A DNA stretch of 64,000 bases from Phycisphaeraceae bacterium (lineage in GTDB: Bacteria; Planctomycetota; Phycisphaerae; Phycisphaerales; UBA1924). The stretch is taken from assembly GCA_019636515.1 (NCBI GenBank), contig JAHBXI010000005.1, positions 62,001 to 126,000 on the forward strand, read 5' to 3'. Shown in pieces: positions 1 to 9,282 of the stretch (the stretch's first letter is position 1; each line of letters starts with the position of its first letter). The notes under the pieces were generated by a model, which was not told where the DNA came from, did no database searches, and worked only from the letters and a program-made list of their open reading frames with translations. A program made the translations under genes and the position numbers.

Positions 1-567
1 CACGACGCCGGGGTTGTACGACGGAACATAGACCACCTCGGGGTCGGCCTGCTGGATGATGATGGTGTCGCCCTCGGTCTTGACCACCTGCTGCTCGCCG
101 GTCGTAAGCACGCCGTTGGCCTTGGCTCGCGCTCGCAGGCGCTGCACCGCGTCCATCACATCCTTCGACTGATTGATGTACGCCGCACCGAGCGCGGTCG
201 TCCAGTCGAGGTACTCGCTCATCATCTTGATCGCGTCCGGAACCGCGGCGATGGCCTTGACGGGATCCTCCCACGGCTTGCTCGAGATCTGGGAAGTCGT
301 GCCGCCGCCCTTCACAAAATCCGCGGCTTGCTTCACCTCGTCGGGATACACGCTCGCGGCCAGGACATTGGCCAGAAGCGAATCGGGATAAAGAGCAATG
401 GGAGAAAGCAGTTCTTCCAGGTCACCGGCGGAGAGTTTGACCGTCGCCGGGATGGCGGTCTTGGTCCCCGGCGGCTGCGCCGTTGACTGCTGCGCAAACG
501 CCGTGGGGGGACACCACGACACGCCGATGGACCAGATCATCACACAAGCCGTCAACATTGGTCGCAT
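1..567 (-). CDS. DUF3300 family secreted protein (3' end cut by window)
   Basis: This frame is open from an ATG at 567 to the window edge, so only the first 189 codons are visible. The protein begins with a signal peptide (hydrophobic stretch, probable cleavage after PTAFA). The body carries the DUF3300 pattern: LSAGDLEELLSPIALYPDSL near residue 45, then AASVYPDEV, KPWEDPVKAIAAVPD, LDWTTALGAA and DVMDAVQRLRARA. A GGAGGT ribosome binding site sits 6 nt upstream of the ATG and fixes the start. DUF3300 proteins are exported proteins of unknown function. The C-terminal part, often low in complexity in this family, lies outside the window. The family call is confident; no function can be assigned. 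Confidence 0.85.
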   Translation of the reverse strand, partial: MRPMLTACVMIWSIGVSWCPPTAFAQQSTAQPPGTKTAIPATVKLSAGDLEELLSPIALYPDSLLANVLAASVYPDEVKQAADFVKGGGTTSQISSKPWEDPVKAIAAVPDAIKMMSEYLDWTTALGAAYINQSKDVMDAVQRLRARAKANGVLTTGEQQVVKTEGDTIIIQQADPEVVYVPSYNPGVV

Positions 568-684
568 GGAATTACCTCCGGTACAAGAATATGCCACGCT
601 TTGACCGAAGCGATCCGCACGATCGCTTGTCCCCCCCGTGACAGAACACCAGCAATGACCCGCCCCACGCCAGGCATGGCGGGG

Positions 685-714
685 GAGTTGGTCGAGGAGT
701 TGGTCGAGGAGTTG
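685..714. repeat. short tandem repeat, 12-nt unit
   Basis: The unit gaggagttggtc is repeated about two and a half times in the roughly 300-nt gap between the DUF3300 gene start and tRNA-Met. It can be read as an ELVEELVEEL peptide in one frame, but that frame runs straight through the tRNA and has no start signal, so it is treated as noncoding. Nothing else is recognisable in 568-863. Confidence 0.6.
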
Positions 715-863
715 GCGCGGCAAGCCCACGCGAATCGGCTACGACACGACGCGGCGGCGGGCGATGTAGGCCCGCGGACTTACGACGCCGCCGACTTCGA
801 GAATACTCTGCTTTTTACGGGAAAATGCGAAGCCGTGCGAGACGTAACCGGCTTCTGCGAAAA

Positions 864-938
864 TGCCGAGGGGCGGACTCGAACCGCCGACCTCCGGGTT
901 ATGAATCCAGCGCTCTAAACCAGCTGAGCTACCTCGGC
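864..938 (-). tRNA. tRNA-Met (anticodon CAU)
   Basis: The reverse complement folds as a cloverleaf. The acceptor is GCCGAGG/CCTCGGC with discriminator A, the D arm is GCTC...GAGC, the anticodon loop is TTCATAA, and the T arm is GGCGG-TTCGAGT-CCGCC. The anticodon stem has an A-C mismatch at its loop-proximal pair. Acceptor pair 1-72 is a normal G-C, so this looks like an elongator tRNA-Met rather than an initiator; a CAU anticodon can also belong to a lysidine-modified tRNA-Ile, which cannot be excluded. CCA is not encoded. Confidence 0.93.
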
Positions 939-1104
939 GTTGGCCAAGTTTAGGCTCGACCAGCGCCCGGGCAACGTCAACCCTCCGGACGGTGGGCCAT
1001 CCCGGGCCGTGCGGCACCCCGCCACCAGGCTCTCCCGCTCCGCCCGCCCGGGTTGCTCGGACCCCGGACCCGGGCGCACGGCACGGATCGGGAGCCAGAA
1101 AAAA

Positions 1105-1548
1105 TCAGTCCAGCCGCACCCAGCACACATTCGAAGCGGCCGACCCCTGGGCCAGTTCCGCCGTCAGCGTCTGGACGTGATCGTTGTACGCCGACCAGCG
1201 GACCATGAGCCACAGCAGGATCGCCACGCTCAGCCACGCGCCAAGTTCCCCAACCCTCGTCTTGCGTATTTTCAGGAGAATCCCCGAGGCGACCACCATC
1301 GACGCGATCTTCCACGCCGTCACCGGGCCCGAGGATCCCGTGCCCATCAGCATCCTGGCGATCGGGTTGGCCTCCGCAAACCCGATCATCCGGGCGTGCG
1401 TGAGCGTCATTGCCAGGTCGGCCGCCCCCATCGCCAGGCACGCCAGGACCAGGCACGTCACCCGCACCGAACGCCCCTTTTCCACCCGGCTCACGGGCAC
1501 GGGGCGGGAAGAATCAAACGCGGGAAATGCCGGGATACAGACCGCCAT
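1105..1548 (-). CDS. small integral membrane protein, DUF5658-like
   Basis: The product has about 147 residues and three or four hydrophobic helices: VTCLVLACLAMGAADLAMTL, then VTAWKIASMVVASGILLKI, then LGAWLSVAILLWLMVRW. Between the first two helices is FAEANPIARMLM. The order of a helix with an AxD-type residue followed by a loop with ExNP is what I recall of DUF5658 and similar small membrane proteins of unknown role. No ribosome binding site is evident upstream of the ATG at 1548; a TTG two codons earlier and a valine codon about 25 residues in are alternatives. It is divergent from the large PQQ gene at 1758. Real gene likely, function unknown. Confidence 0.6.
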   Translation of the reverse strand: MAVCIPAFPAFDSSRPVPVSRVEKGRSVRVTCLVLACLAMGAADLAMTLTHARMIGFAEANPIARMLMGTGSSGPVTAWKIASMVVASGILLKIRKTRVGELGAWLSVAILLWLMVRWSAYNDHVQTLTAELAQGSAASNVCWVRLD

Positions 1549-1757
1549 GAACAAGAGGCATCGGCCATCGGCGCCGCGGAGTTAAGGAGTACGCACGTCT
1601 CAAAACCACGACACGGATCTGGACGGCCGGATAGCGGTTCACCACCCACGCCAGCGGGTCGATACCCACCTCCAACCCCGCCCACCGGGCGGAAAAGCGG
1701 GTTCTCGGCACGTCCCATACGCTTGTGCATCGAATGAAAGACCCGGAGTCGTTTCAC

Positions 1758-4700
1758 ATGGTGGCCCGAGCGTCAAATCCCCGCCCGGAGCCGGCGTGCG
1801 CTGGACCAGCGCCGGCGGATCCCCCGCCACGGCGCAGCGCGGCGCGAGATCCGTGGCTGCTCCGGATTTGGATGCCCGTGCTGCTGGCGATGGCATGGCT
1901 GGCGCCTTCGCCACTCGCCCTGGCGCAGATCACGAACAGTTACGTGGACGATTCCATCCTGGCCAGGGAATCGCTTTCCAGAGTTGACGACCTGATCGCG
2001 GCGGGCAACCTGAACGAGGCGGCCCGGGTGATCCAGGGGATCCTCGACACCGAGACGGACCGAGTGATCGAATCTCCCTCGGATCGCGGGCTGTTCCTGG
2101 GCGTGCGAGACGTGGTTCACGCCGCCCTGCTCGACCGGCCGGAGGTCCTCGATCGGTACCGGCGCCGGGAGGAGCCGGTCGCCGAGGCCCTGATGCGAGA
2201 GGGCCGGGCCGATGAGGTTGAGCGGTCACGCCTTCTGACGCGGTGGGGATTCGAGGCGGCGTTGCGGATCTCTCAGGAGCACTTCGAATCCGCCCGGTTC
2301 GAGGCCGCCCGCCTCACGCTCGAGCAACTCGGGCGACACCCCGACCGCGTCGATCCACGCCTGGCCGCGGCTGCGGCGGAGGCGGCCTGCCGGGTGGCGA
2401 GGTACCTTCCCCGCCCTCGCGTGATCGACATGGCACGTCGCTGGACCGCCGAGGCCGGACAGCCCGAACCGGATCTCTCCCCCGTGACGTGGCCGATCCG
2501 CTGGTCGGAATCGATCGGACGTGACAGCGCGTCCGCGGGTCCCGATCCGGCGCTCGACCGGCTCGTTGAGGGCCCGCTGCAATCCGTCTTCCTCTCGCGC
2601 GACGCCTCCGTCGAGTTTCGCGCGTTCCAGGAACTCCCCGCGGATGAAAACCTGACGACGCGGATCCTGTCGTGGGCATTCCCGACGGTTGTCGGCGACG
2701 ACGTCATCGTCAACGACGGCCGCTCTCTGACGGCTTTCGACCGCTACACCCTGGCCGCGAGATGGCGTCGGGACTTCAGCCTCAGCGCCGCCGACGCCTC
2801 GTTCGACAGCCCCCGGGACGCGATACGCACGATCCACTCGGCGGTCCGTGTCGAGGACGCGGCGACCGTCAGCGCCGCCGAGGGCGTGGCGGTCGCGGCG
2901 ATGGGGCTGCTCTCGCAGCAATTGAGAGAGGGAGATAACCGCCTTCGGGCCGTCGAGGTCGCCACCGGGCGAGACCTCTGGGCCTTGACACCAGGCGAGA
3001 TCGCCGACACCCTGCGCCTGGCGGAGTTCCGCGGCCCCTCGCTGATCGATCAGTCCGTGGCGATCCAGGCATTCCGCAAGGAATCGGCCGCCCGGAGGCT
3101 CGCCAGCACGTACCTGGCGGGGCTGGACCTGTGGACGGGGCGTGCGAGATGGATACGGCTGATCGGCAGTGCCGGCTCGCTCGGATCGTTCGGCACTCGC
3201 CCCGGAGAAACGCCCGTCGCCCACGAGGGCATCATCTACCGCGCCGATGAATCGGGCCTGATCAGCGCGATCGAGTCCGTCACCGGGAGAGTCCGGTGGA
3301 TGCGCGTGATACGCAACGACCTGCTCATGCGGGCGAGCGAGTCAAGCCCACCGTGGGCTTCGCAGGCCCCGGTCATCGAGGGAAGCACCCTGATCGCGCT
3401 CGACCCGTCCCAGCGTTCGATCCATCGGTATTCGATCGACGACGGGTCCTTGATCGCCTCGCGCGACACCGCCGGCATCCCGCTGCCGATCCACTACCTC
3501 CTGGCGGCGGGCCGGGGAGAGTCCCGATCGCTGGTCTGCGTCAGCGAGTCACAGATGGCCGTTCTACCGATGGCGACGTTTCACGTGGCCAGGCCCTCGC
3601 TGGTTCCTCGCGTCACCGAGCCGGGCTTCCGCGGGCGTGTGGTGGCGATGGGCGACACGATCGCCGCCCCGATCCTCGGCGGGGTGCTGATGGTCCCCGT
3701 CACCGACGCGACCAACCCGGCCGTCCGTCCTCTTGACCACACGGGAAACATCGTCGCCAGCGGCGGCAACCTCCTGGTCGCCGACGCGTGGCGGCTGCAT
3801 TCTTACCTTGCCTGGGAGGACGCCGATCAACTCCTCTCGGCCCGGATCCGATCGGATCCCTCCGACCCCAGACCCGCGCTGGCTCTGTGCGAACTGGCCT
3901 ACCGCGCTAGGCGTTTCGACCGCATCGTCCCGGCCGCCGACCAGGCTCTTTCCGCCCTGGCACGGGATCCGCGATCCCCGGTTGCCCAGCAGGTCCGCCC
4001 TCGCCTCTTTGAAAGCCTGCTGGAGATGGTCCGATCATCGACCCGGGCCGTGCCCCAGGGCCCGCAAGCCCTGGCCGCCTCGGTTTCGCCTCGCATCGAG
4101 GACATGGTCCTGGTGGACAGACTCGTGTCGCGACTCGAGCGCCTCGCCGACTCGCCCGTCGAGACCGTCCAGTGGTTGATCTCGCTCGGCTCGCTCCGGG
4201 AACTTCAATCCAACCCCGTCGCCGCCTGCCAGGCCTATCAGCGGATCCTTGAGGACTCGCGCCTCGCGGCGATCCCCTGGCGTGAAGAGTCTCCGCCTGT
4301 CTTGGGCGCGACGCTGGCGATCACACGCCTGCGGGCCGTGGTGCAGTCGTTCGGTCCGGCCGCCTACGAACCCTTCAACGCCGAACTCGAGCGTGAACTA
4401 TCCGTGGCGGCGGTCCAGCCGTCACCGGCCGAACTCGAATCCCTCGCGGCTCGGTACCCCCTCGCCACCCGGACTCCGGAATTGCTCACCAGGGCCGCCC
4501 TCGGGCATCGATCCGCCGGAAACCGCCTCTTGGCCGCCGCCTCGCTTGAACGGGCCTCCGAAGCCGCGTGGTTCCTCGTGTCGGTCGGCATCCTCCACGA
4601 CCGCGCCATGCTCGGCGAGGCCGTGGGAGCACACGCCAGGATCCTCGCTGAACTCGGACGCCCCCTGTCGGCCGTCCACGTCCTCCAACGGGCCGCGGCG

Positions 4701-6131
4701 ACACGGGCCGGGATGGAAATCACCGCCGACGGGTCCCCGATCGATCCCGGCTCTCTCGTCCCTGAACTCCGCCGCCTGGCAAAGTCGGGCGCCCGAGCCC
4801 CGATCATCGGATCCCAGCCCACCGGCGACATTGACGTCATCGTCGGGTGGAGCCTGGTCACCCCGGTCCTCGAGCGTGACGTCTCCCCGGCCGTTTCCCA
4901 TGAGTGGGCCGTCATGATCCACGCCGCGAACCGACGGCTGGGCGTCTTTTGCGACCTGGGATCCGGCAGACTCTCGCCCATATGGACTCGCCGCTACGCC
5001 GCCAGCCCCCCCACCGTCCTGCAGGCATCGCCCGACCAGTTCATCGTCCTGTGGAGCGACGATGCCACCGTTGAACGCATCGATCCGGCCACCGGGGATA
5101 GCCTCTGGCGTTCCCAGCCGCTGGGACGGATACTCCCGACCAATCCTCAGGCGGGGGTCCGCATCTTCGACACGCCCCTTGACGGACAGGTCCGATCGGA
5201 CGACATCGTCGCCGCCCTGAACGACGCATCGCTCGTGATCGCCCAGCGTGATGGGGCGGCCGTCCGCTTCGACGCCAGGACCGGCCGGGTCACCTGGACC
5301 GCTCGCCTCCCGCTCACCCGCCTCTACGACCTCTCGCTCACCGGCGAGCAAATCGCGTTTTCCGGAGCCGCCGATTCATCCGAGGGACTCGGCCCACCCA
5401 TCGGCGACCGCCGGGAGCCACGGCCAGCCCCCAAACCCACCATCGCCGTTCTGGACACCCAGACCGGCCGGCCCGCCTACGACCCCATCCACCCCGAATC
5501 CGATGTCCGTTGGATCCGCTCATCGTCCGGGGTGCTCATCGTTGCCCTTGTGCGCACGATTCGAGGTCTCGACCTGGCGACCGGGCGACCGGTCTGGGAG
5601 GACATCGTCGGTGACCTGGCGACCCACACCGCCGAGGGGTGGGTCTTCGACGACTCGGTGTACATACTCTCGCGACGCCGCGAACTGCACCGACTTGCCG
5701 TGTCCACCGGCGAAATCACCACCATCGACCTCTCAACGATCGACCGCCTCGCCGAGAGCGGGGAGATCACCGCCGGTCGCGTCGGGAAGAACATCGGCTT
5801 CAGTTCCAGGCAGGGGATCTTCCTGGTCACCCCGTCGGGTGATCCCGTCGGGGCCACGACGCTTTCCGGCAGGCGTCCCTACATGCCCGCCATGGCCGGT
5901 CGCGACGTCATCGCCCTGGTCGAATCCTCAACCGACGAACTCCTCGACGGGCGGCTGACCATCCGCGTGACCCTGGTCACCGCCGACAGCGCCAAACTCC
6001 TGCGCACGATCGCGGTCGTCGTCCACGGCGAGCCGGACACGGTCCTGGCCCGGTTAATGGATGGTCGGCTGATCCTGACCACCGATTTCGTGACCCAGGT
6101 CATCCCGCTCCCCGCGCCCGAGGAGCCATGA
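1758..6131 (+). CDS. giant secreted PQQ/beta-propeller repeat protein
   Basis: About 1457 residues. A hydrophobic signal segment (WMPVLLAMAWLAPSPLALA) is followed by a TPR-like helical stretch (DDLIAAGNLNEAARVIQGIL). Two blocks of PQQ-like beta-propeller blades are separated by a long helical middle region (about 700-1000). Blades show the repeated pattern of small-residue, ATG/VTG, then R/L-W: SVTGRVRWMRV, DPATGDSLWRS, DARTGRVTWTAR, DLATGRPVWED. Such propellers are scaffolds related to BamB or to quinoprotein dehydrogenases; I see no clear quinone or metal site, so a structural or binding role is more likely than catalysis. The ATG at 1758 has GGAG 9 nt upstream; a GTG at 1725 is in the same frame without a good site. 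The signal segment starts about 35 residues in, so the true start may be later still (ATG at 1872). Confidence 0.8.
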   Translation: MVARASNPRPEPACAGPAPADPPPRRSAARDPWLLRIWMPVLLAMAWLAPSPLALAQITNSYVDDSILARESLSRVDDLIAAGNLNEAARVIQGILDTETDRVIESPSDRGLFLGVRDVVHAALLDRPEVLDRYRRREEPVAEALMREGRADEVERSRLLTRWGFEAALRISQEHFESARFEAARLTLEQLGRHPDRVDPRLAAAAAEAACRVARYLPRPRVIDMARRWTAEAGQPEPDLSPVTWPIRWSESIGRDSASAGPDPALDRLVEGPLQSVFLSRDASVEFRAFQELPADENLTTRILSWAFPTVVGDDVIVNDGRSLTAFDRYTLAARWRRDFSLSAADASFDSPRDAIRTIHSAVRVEDAATVSAAEGVAVAAMGLLSQQLREGDNRLRAVEVATGRDLWALTPGEIADTLRLAEFRGPSLIDQSVAIQAFRKESAARRLASTYLAGLDLWTGRARWIRLIGSAGSLGSFGTRPGETPVAHEGIIYRADESGLISAIESVTGRVRWMRVIRNDLLMRASESSPPWASQAPVIEGSTLIALDPSQRSIHRYSIDDGSLIASRDTAGIPLPIHYLLAAGRGESRSLVCVSESQMAVLPMATFHVARPSLVPRVTEPGFRGRVVAMGDTIAAPILGGVLMVPVTDATNPAVRPLDHTGNIVASGGNLLVADAWRLHSYLAWEDADQLLSARIRSDPSDPRPALALCELAYRARRFDRIVPAADQALSALARDPRSPVAQQVRPRLFESLLEMVRSSTRAVPQGPQALAASVSPRIEDMVLVDRLVSRLERLADSPVETVQWLISLGSLRELQSNPVAACQAYQRILEDSRLAAIPWREESPPVLGATLAITRLRAVVQSFGPAAYEPFNAELERELSVAAVQPSPAELESLAARYPLATRTPELLTRAALGHRSAGNRLLAAASLERASEAAWFLVSVGILHDRAMLGEAVGAHARILAELGRPLSAVHVLQRAAATRAGMEITADGSPIDPGSLVPELRRLAKSGARAPIIGSQPTGDIDVIVGWSLVTPVLERDVSPAVSHEWAVMIHAANRRLGVFCDLGSGRLSPIWTRRYAASPPTVLQASPDQFIVLWSDDATVERIDPATGDSLWRSQPLGRILPTNPQAGVRIFDTPLDGQVRSDDIVAALNDASLVIAQRDGAAVRFDARTGRVTWTARLPLTRLYDLSLTGEQIAFSGAADSSEGLGPPIGDRREPRPAPKPTIAVLDTQTGRPAYDPIHPESDVRWIRSSSGVLIVALVRTIRGLDLATGRPVWEDIVGDLATHTAEGWVFDDSVYILSRRRELHRLAVSTGEITTIDLSTIDRLAESGEITAGRVGKNIGFSSRQGIFLVTPSGDPVGATTLSGRRPYMPAMAGRDVIALVESSTDELLDGRLTIRVTLVTADSAKLLRTIAVVVHGEPDTVLARLMDGRLILTTDFVTQVIPLPAPEEP

Positions 6132-6229
6132 CCATTCCACTCTCTCCCGCGGTCCCCATTCCAAGACAGAAACCGCTGAATTGGTTCGCCTCTCGGGCCG
6201 GCCGAAACCGGGCCACCTAGCGTTCGGGC

Positions 6230-7045
6230 ATGTCCATGAAGATCGCGGTGATCATCCCGGCGGCCGGCTCATCGGGCCGCTACACACGCCACGGGGGCGT
6301 CCGCTCCAAACTCGACGAAGACCTGGGGGGCAAGTCCGTCCTCCAGCGCTGCGTCGAACTCTTCAGCAAGGCCGAATCCCCCGACTGGTCGATCGGCCAG
6401 GTGATCGTCGCCGGCCCGTTCGGCGAGGAGGCCTTCGCTGAATTCAAGGCCCGCCACGGCGACCGCCTGGGATTCCTCGGAGTCACGCTCTGCCGAGGCG
6501 GGGAGACTCACCGGGCCGAATCCGTCGCCGCCGCATTGGCGCTGGTGACCGACGACCACACGCACGTGGCCGTCCACGACGCCGCGAGGCCCTGCGCCCC
6601 GATCGAGATGATCGAGCGGGTGTTCGATGCCGCGGCCCGCTTCCCCGCCGTCGTGCCCGCCGTCGAGGTCGCCGACACCCTTAAGAAATCACGCCAGACC
6701 GACGACGCCGGGCACCACGACCCACTCGCCGCCATCCTCGGTCCCCTGTCCGCTCCCGCCGCGAAGCAGAAGGTGGTCGTCGAGGCCACCATCGACCGGG
6801 CCGGACTCCGTGCCGCCCAGACCCCCCAGGTCTTCGAGCGTGAACTCCTCCGACGTGCCTACGGACAGGCCGAATCGGCCGCCACCGACGACGCGGCCCA
6901 GGTCGAGCGCCTCGGTTGTGAGGTCGTCCTGGTCGATGGTGATACTCGGAACATCAAGATCACGCGGCCGGGGGATCTTGCCCTGGCCCGGGCGATTCTC
7001 AACGTCAAGGGGCCGGAGGATCGCCCGGCTCACATGCGATTTTGA
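6230..7045 (+). CDS. ispD: 2-C-methyl-D-erythritol 4-phosphate cytidylyltransferase
   Basis: IspD transfers CMP from CTP to MEP in the non-mevalonate isoprenoid pathway. The N-terminus has the nucleotidyltransferase signature IPAAGSSGRY. This is followed by the IspD region GGETHRAESVAAAL, the VHDAARPCAP motif that carries the metal-binding Asp and catalytic Arg, and a late TPQVFERELL stretch. At 271 residues it is longer than the usual 230-240, because of additions after the first motif and near DTLKKSRQTDDAGHHD. Start is ATG 6230 (a second ATG two codons later); no strong ribosome binding site. The partner gene ispF is in the same window but about 52 kb away, whereas the two are often adjacent or fused. 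Confidence 0.9.
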   Translation: MSMKIAVIIPAAGSSGRYTRHGGVRSKLDEDLGGKSVLQRCVELFSKAESPDWSIGQVIVAGPFGEEAFAEFKARHGDRLGFLGVTLCRGGETHRAESVAAALALVTDDHTHVAVHDAARPCAPIEMIERVFDAAARFPAVVPAVEVADTLKKSRQTDDAGHHDPLAAILGPLSAPAAKQKVVVEATIDRAGLRAAQTPQVFERELLRRAYGQAESAATDDAAQVERLGCEVVLVDGDTRNIKITRPGDLALARAILNVKGPEDRPAHMRF

Positions 7046-7103
7046 AACCACGGCACGCGATCGGGGTATCACGGGGGCCACCACTCCCACCTTCGGAGAC
7101 GAC

Positions 7104-8135
7104 ATGCCAACGGCACACCGAACCGGCTCGATCCGATTCCTTGCGATGATGGCGGTCGTCGCCGGGTCGTCCATGATCGCCCGAACCGCCACGGCCCACG
7201 TCGCGCCGGAATCCATCCCGGGATTCGCCCAGCCCGCCCAGCGAGAGCCCGCGAAGACCATCCGCCCCGGGACAGGCCGCGAGGTGGACCTTCGCCCTCG
7301 ATTCCGTGTCGGCGAGGATCTTCGCTACGTGATGGTGCTTGAAAACGACGGCGTCACCGAAATGCCGCCGCTCGAATCATCGAAGCAAAGCAGCCGCCAG
7401 CGGGTCGAGTTCCGCCTTCGTACCGTCGAGACGGACCCCGAGAAAGGCTCCACCGTCCAACTGATCTACGAGGCCATACGAGTGACGATCGACTCGGGCG
7501 ACACCAGGATCGAGTACGACAGCGCCACGCCCGCCAAGAGTCCCAGGTCCCGCGTGCCCGCCCCCGATCCCGCGCTCCCCGATCCATCCGCGGCCCTGGC
7601 CGAGGCCCTCGCCCCGGTTGTCGGAACGACCCTCACCCTCACCGTTCATCCCGACGGGTCCATCACCCGTGTCTCGGGCGGCAGCGAACTATCGAGCGCG
7701 CTGGCGGGGCGCTTCGCCGGGCCGATCGCCGATCCCCAGGGCGTCAAGGACCTCTTCGGCCCGATTTTTTCATCTCGCAGCCCCAGGCCCACGGCCAAAC
7801 AGGGAGAATCGTGGCGGCACGAGGACGTGATCGACCTCGCGCTGCTGGGCCGCCTGCGCCTGACCACGGACCACTCGCTCAAGTCCGTCAAGGGAGATAC
7901 CGCGACCATCGACTTCCATGGCCGCATGGAACTCGACTCCGAGGCCGCCGCGATGCCCAGGGGAATCCGCCTCTCCGACACCGTCTACAAGGGTGCCTAC
8001 CTCTGGGACAGCGCGTCGGGCTCTCTCGAATCCATGGAACAGACCCAGGGATTCACCCTCTCGGGAGATATGGAAGGCGCCTCGGTCCGGATCTCCAGCA
8101 AAGGCACGGTCCGTATCGAGCGGCGGCGGCGATGA
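7104..8135 (+). CDS. secreted protein, DUF6263-like
   Basis: 343 residues. The N-terminus is a signal peptide (LAMMAVVAGSSMIARTATAH). The body is a beta-rich extracytoplasmic domain with GREVDLRPRFRVGEDLRYVM and a second half reading AKQGESWRHEDVIDLALLG, consistent with DUF6263-type lipoprotein-like domains. There is no lipobox, so it is probably released into the periplasm. The ATG at 7104 has GGAG 5 nt upstream; the frame is open further 5' but that part overlaps ispD. It lies about 60 nt after ispD and may be cotranscribed, with no evident functional link. Function unknown. Confidence 0.7.
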   Translation: MPTAHRTGSIRFLAMMAVVAGSSMIARTATAHVAPESIPGFAQPAQREPAKTIRPGTGREVDLRPRFRVGEDLRYVMVLENDGVTEMPPLESSKQSSRQRVEFRLRTVETDPEKGSTVQLIYEAIRVTIDSGDTRIEYDSATPAKSPRSRVPAPDPALPDPSAALAEALAPVVGTTLTLTVHPDGSITRVSGGSELSSALAGRFAGPIADPQGVKDLFGPIFSSRSPRPTAKQGESWRHEDVIDLALLGRLRLTTDHSLKSVKGDTATIDFHGRMELDSEAAAMPRGIRLSDTVYKGAYLWDSASGSLESMEQTQGFTLSGDMEGASVRISSKGTVRIERRRR

Positions 8136-8161
8136 TTCACGGTGCCGGCCCGCGGACCATT

Positions 8162-9250
8162 TCAGTTGACACGCTTCTCGAACAAGAACCCGCACGGCTG
8201 CGAACATGCCCGCCCGTCTGAAAACACAACGTACTCGTACCCTTCGTGCATCGAGGCCGATCCCGTCGCGCCGTCCTTTCGTATCGCGTAGAGCGTGACG
8301 TTGAAGTTTGGCCGCCCCTTCTCGTCCAGCAGGCGCTTTTCCCGCGTCCGATCGGCGATCCGCCGAAGGACCTCCAGGCACGCCTCACCGGGCGTCCGTC
8401 CGGCTTCCATCGCCGCGACCACCGCGTGCGACCCGCACACCTGCATGACGGCCTCCCCGCGCCCGGTCGAGCCCGCCGACCCCACGGCGTTGTCGGTGTA
8501 CAGCCCCGCCCCGATGATCGGGGAATCACCGGCTCGCCCCGCGATCTTGTAACTCAGCCCGCTCGTGCTCGTACACGCGTGCAGGTCTCCCGCACCGTCG
8601 AGCGCGGAGACGTGAATCGTGCCGAATGTAAAGGGAATCCCGGGCGCCTGGAGCCGTGAGTCTCCCGGGGCCGGGACGTGATCCGTCGCGGGCTTCGAAG
8701 CGGCTCCCGCGTCCGGCGATCCACCGGGCGGCTGGTCCGCGCGAGCACCCGGAACGGTCGAGCCGGCCCACATCGCCTGCCCGAAGCCGCCCACGGCCTG
8801 ATCGGGCGAGATCCACGCGTCGCGGTCCGAGAGAGCCGCCTTCCAGGCAAGCCACGCGGCGCGGCTTCTGGGAGTCAGCAGGTCTTCGCTCCTGAACCCA
8901 AGCGCCAGCGCGAAAGCCCTCGCGCCATCGCCAACCAGCAGCGAATGATCCGTGCGGCGCATCACTTCCAGGGCAACGGCGGCGGCGCGACGCACGCCCC
9001 GCAGGCCGGCCACCGCCGAGCCGCGATGCGTCGGCCCGTGCATCACCGCCGCGTCGAGTTCGACCTCGCCGTCCTCGTTGGGAAGGCCTCCGTACCCGAC
9101 CGACATCTCCTGGGGGTCATCCTCGACCACTCCCACGCCCGCCACGAGAGCCTCGAGCATGCCCACCCCGGACGAAACCAGTTCGGCCGCCCGAACGACC
9201 GCGGGAATCCCGTTCCAGGAAGCAATCATCGTCGGGCCGGCGGCAACCAT
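8162..9250 (-). CDS. N4-(beta-N-acetylglucosaminyl)-L-asparaginase-like Ntn hydrolase
   Basis: The C-terminal half has the glycosylasparaginase signature: CTSTSGLSYKIAGRAGDSP, then GAGLYTDNAVGSAGSTGRGE. The new N-terminal nucleophile is probably the Thr of FTFGTIHVSALD, reached by autocleavage into alpha and beta chains. The family cleaves the GlcNAc-Asn bond of glycoasparagine or related beta-aspartyl amides. The scissile pair is Gly-Thr rather than the usual Asp-Thr, and an Ala/Pro-rich linker of about 45 residues (around ARADQPPGGSPDAGA) precedes it. There is no obvious signal peptide with this start. The ATG at 9250 has GAGGAGA upstream; 57 more codons are open 5' but overlap the VanZ-like gene. 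It is the last gene of the exopolysaccharide operon, 32 nt after vanZ-like, which hints at a link to glycan or glycopeptide turnover. Confidence 0.85.
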   Translation of the reverse strand: MVAAGPTMIASWNGIPAVVRAAELVSSGVGMLEALVAGVGVVEDDPQEMSVGYGGLPNEDGEVELDAAVMHGPTHRGSAVAGLRGVRRAAAVALEVMRRTDHSLLVGDGARAFALALGFRSEDLLTPRSRAAWLAWKAALSDRDAWISPDQAVGGFGQAMWAGSTVPGARADQPPGGSPDAGAASKPATDHVPAPGDSRLQAPGIPFTFGTIHVSALDGAGDLHACTSTSGLSYKIAGRAGDSPIIGAGLYTDNAVGSAGSTGRGEAVMQVCGSHAVVAAMEAGRTPGEACLEVLRRIADRTREKRLLDEKGRPNFNVTLYAIRKDGATGSASMHEGYEYVVFSDGRACSQPCGFLFEKRVN

Positions 9251-9282
9251 GTCGCTTCTCCTCGTGCAGGACACTGCAATCG

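Noticed and set aside
601..918. 105-codon frame with ELVEELVEEL repeat
   Set aside because: It runs through the tRNA-Met gene, has no ribosome binding site, and the repeat is explained by a 12-nt tandem repeat in the DNA.
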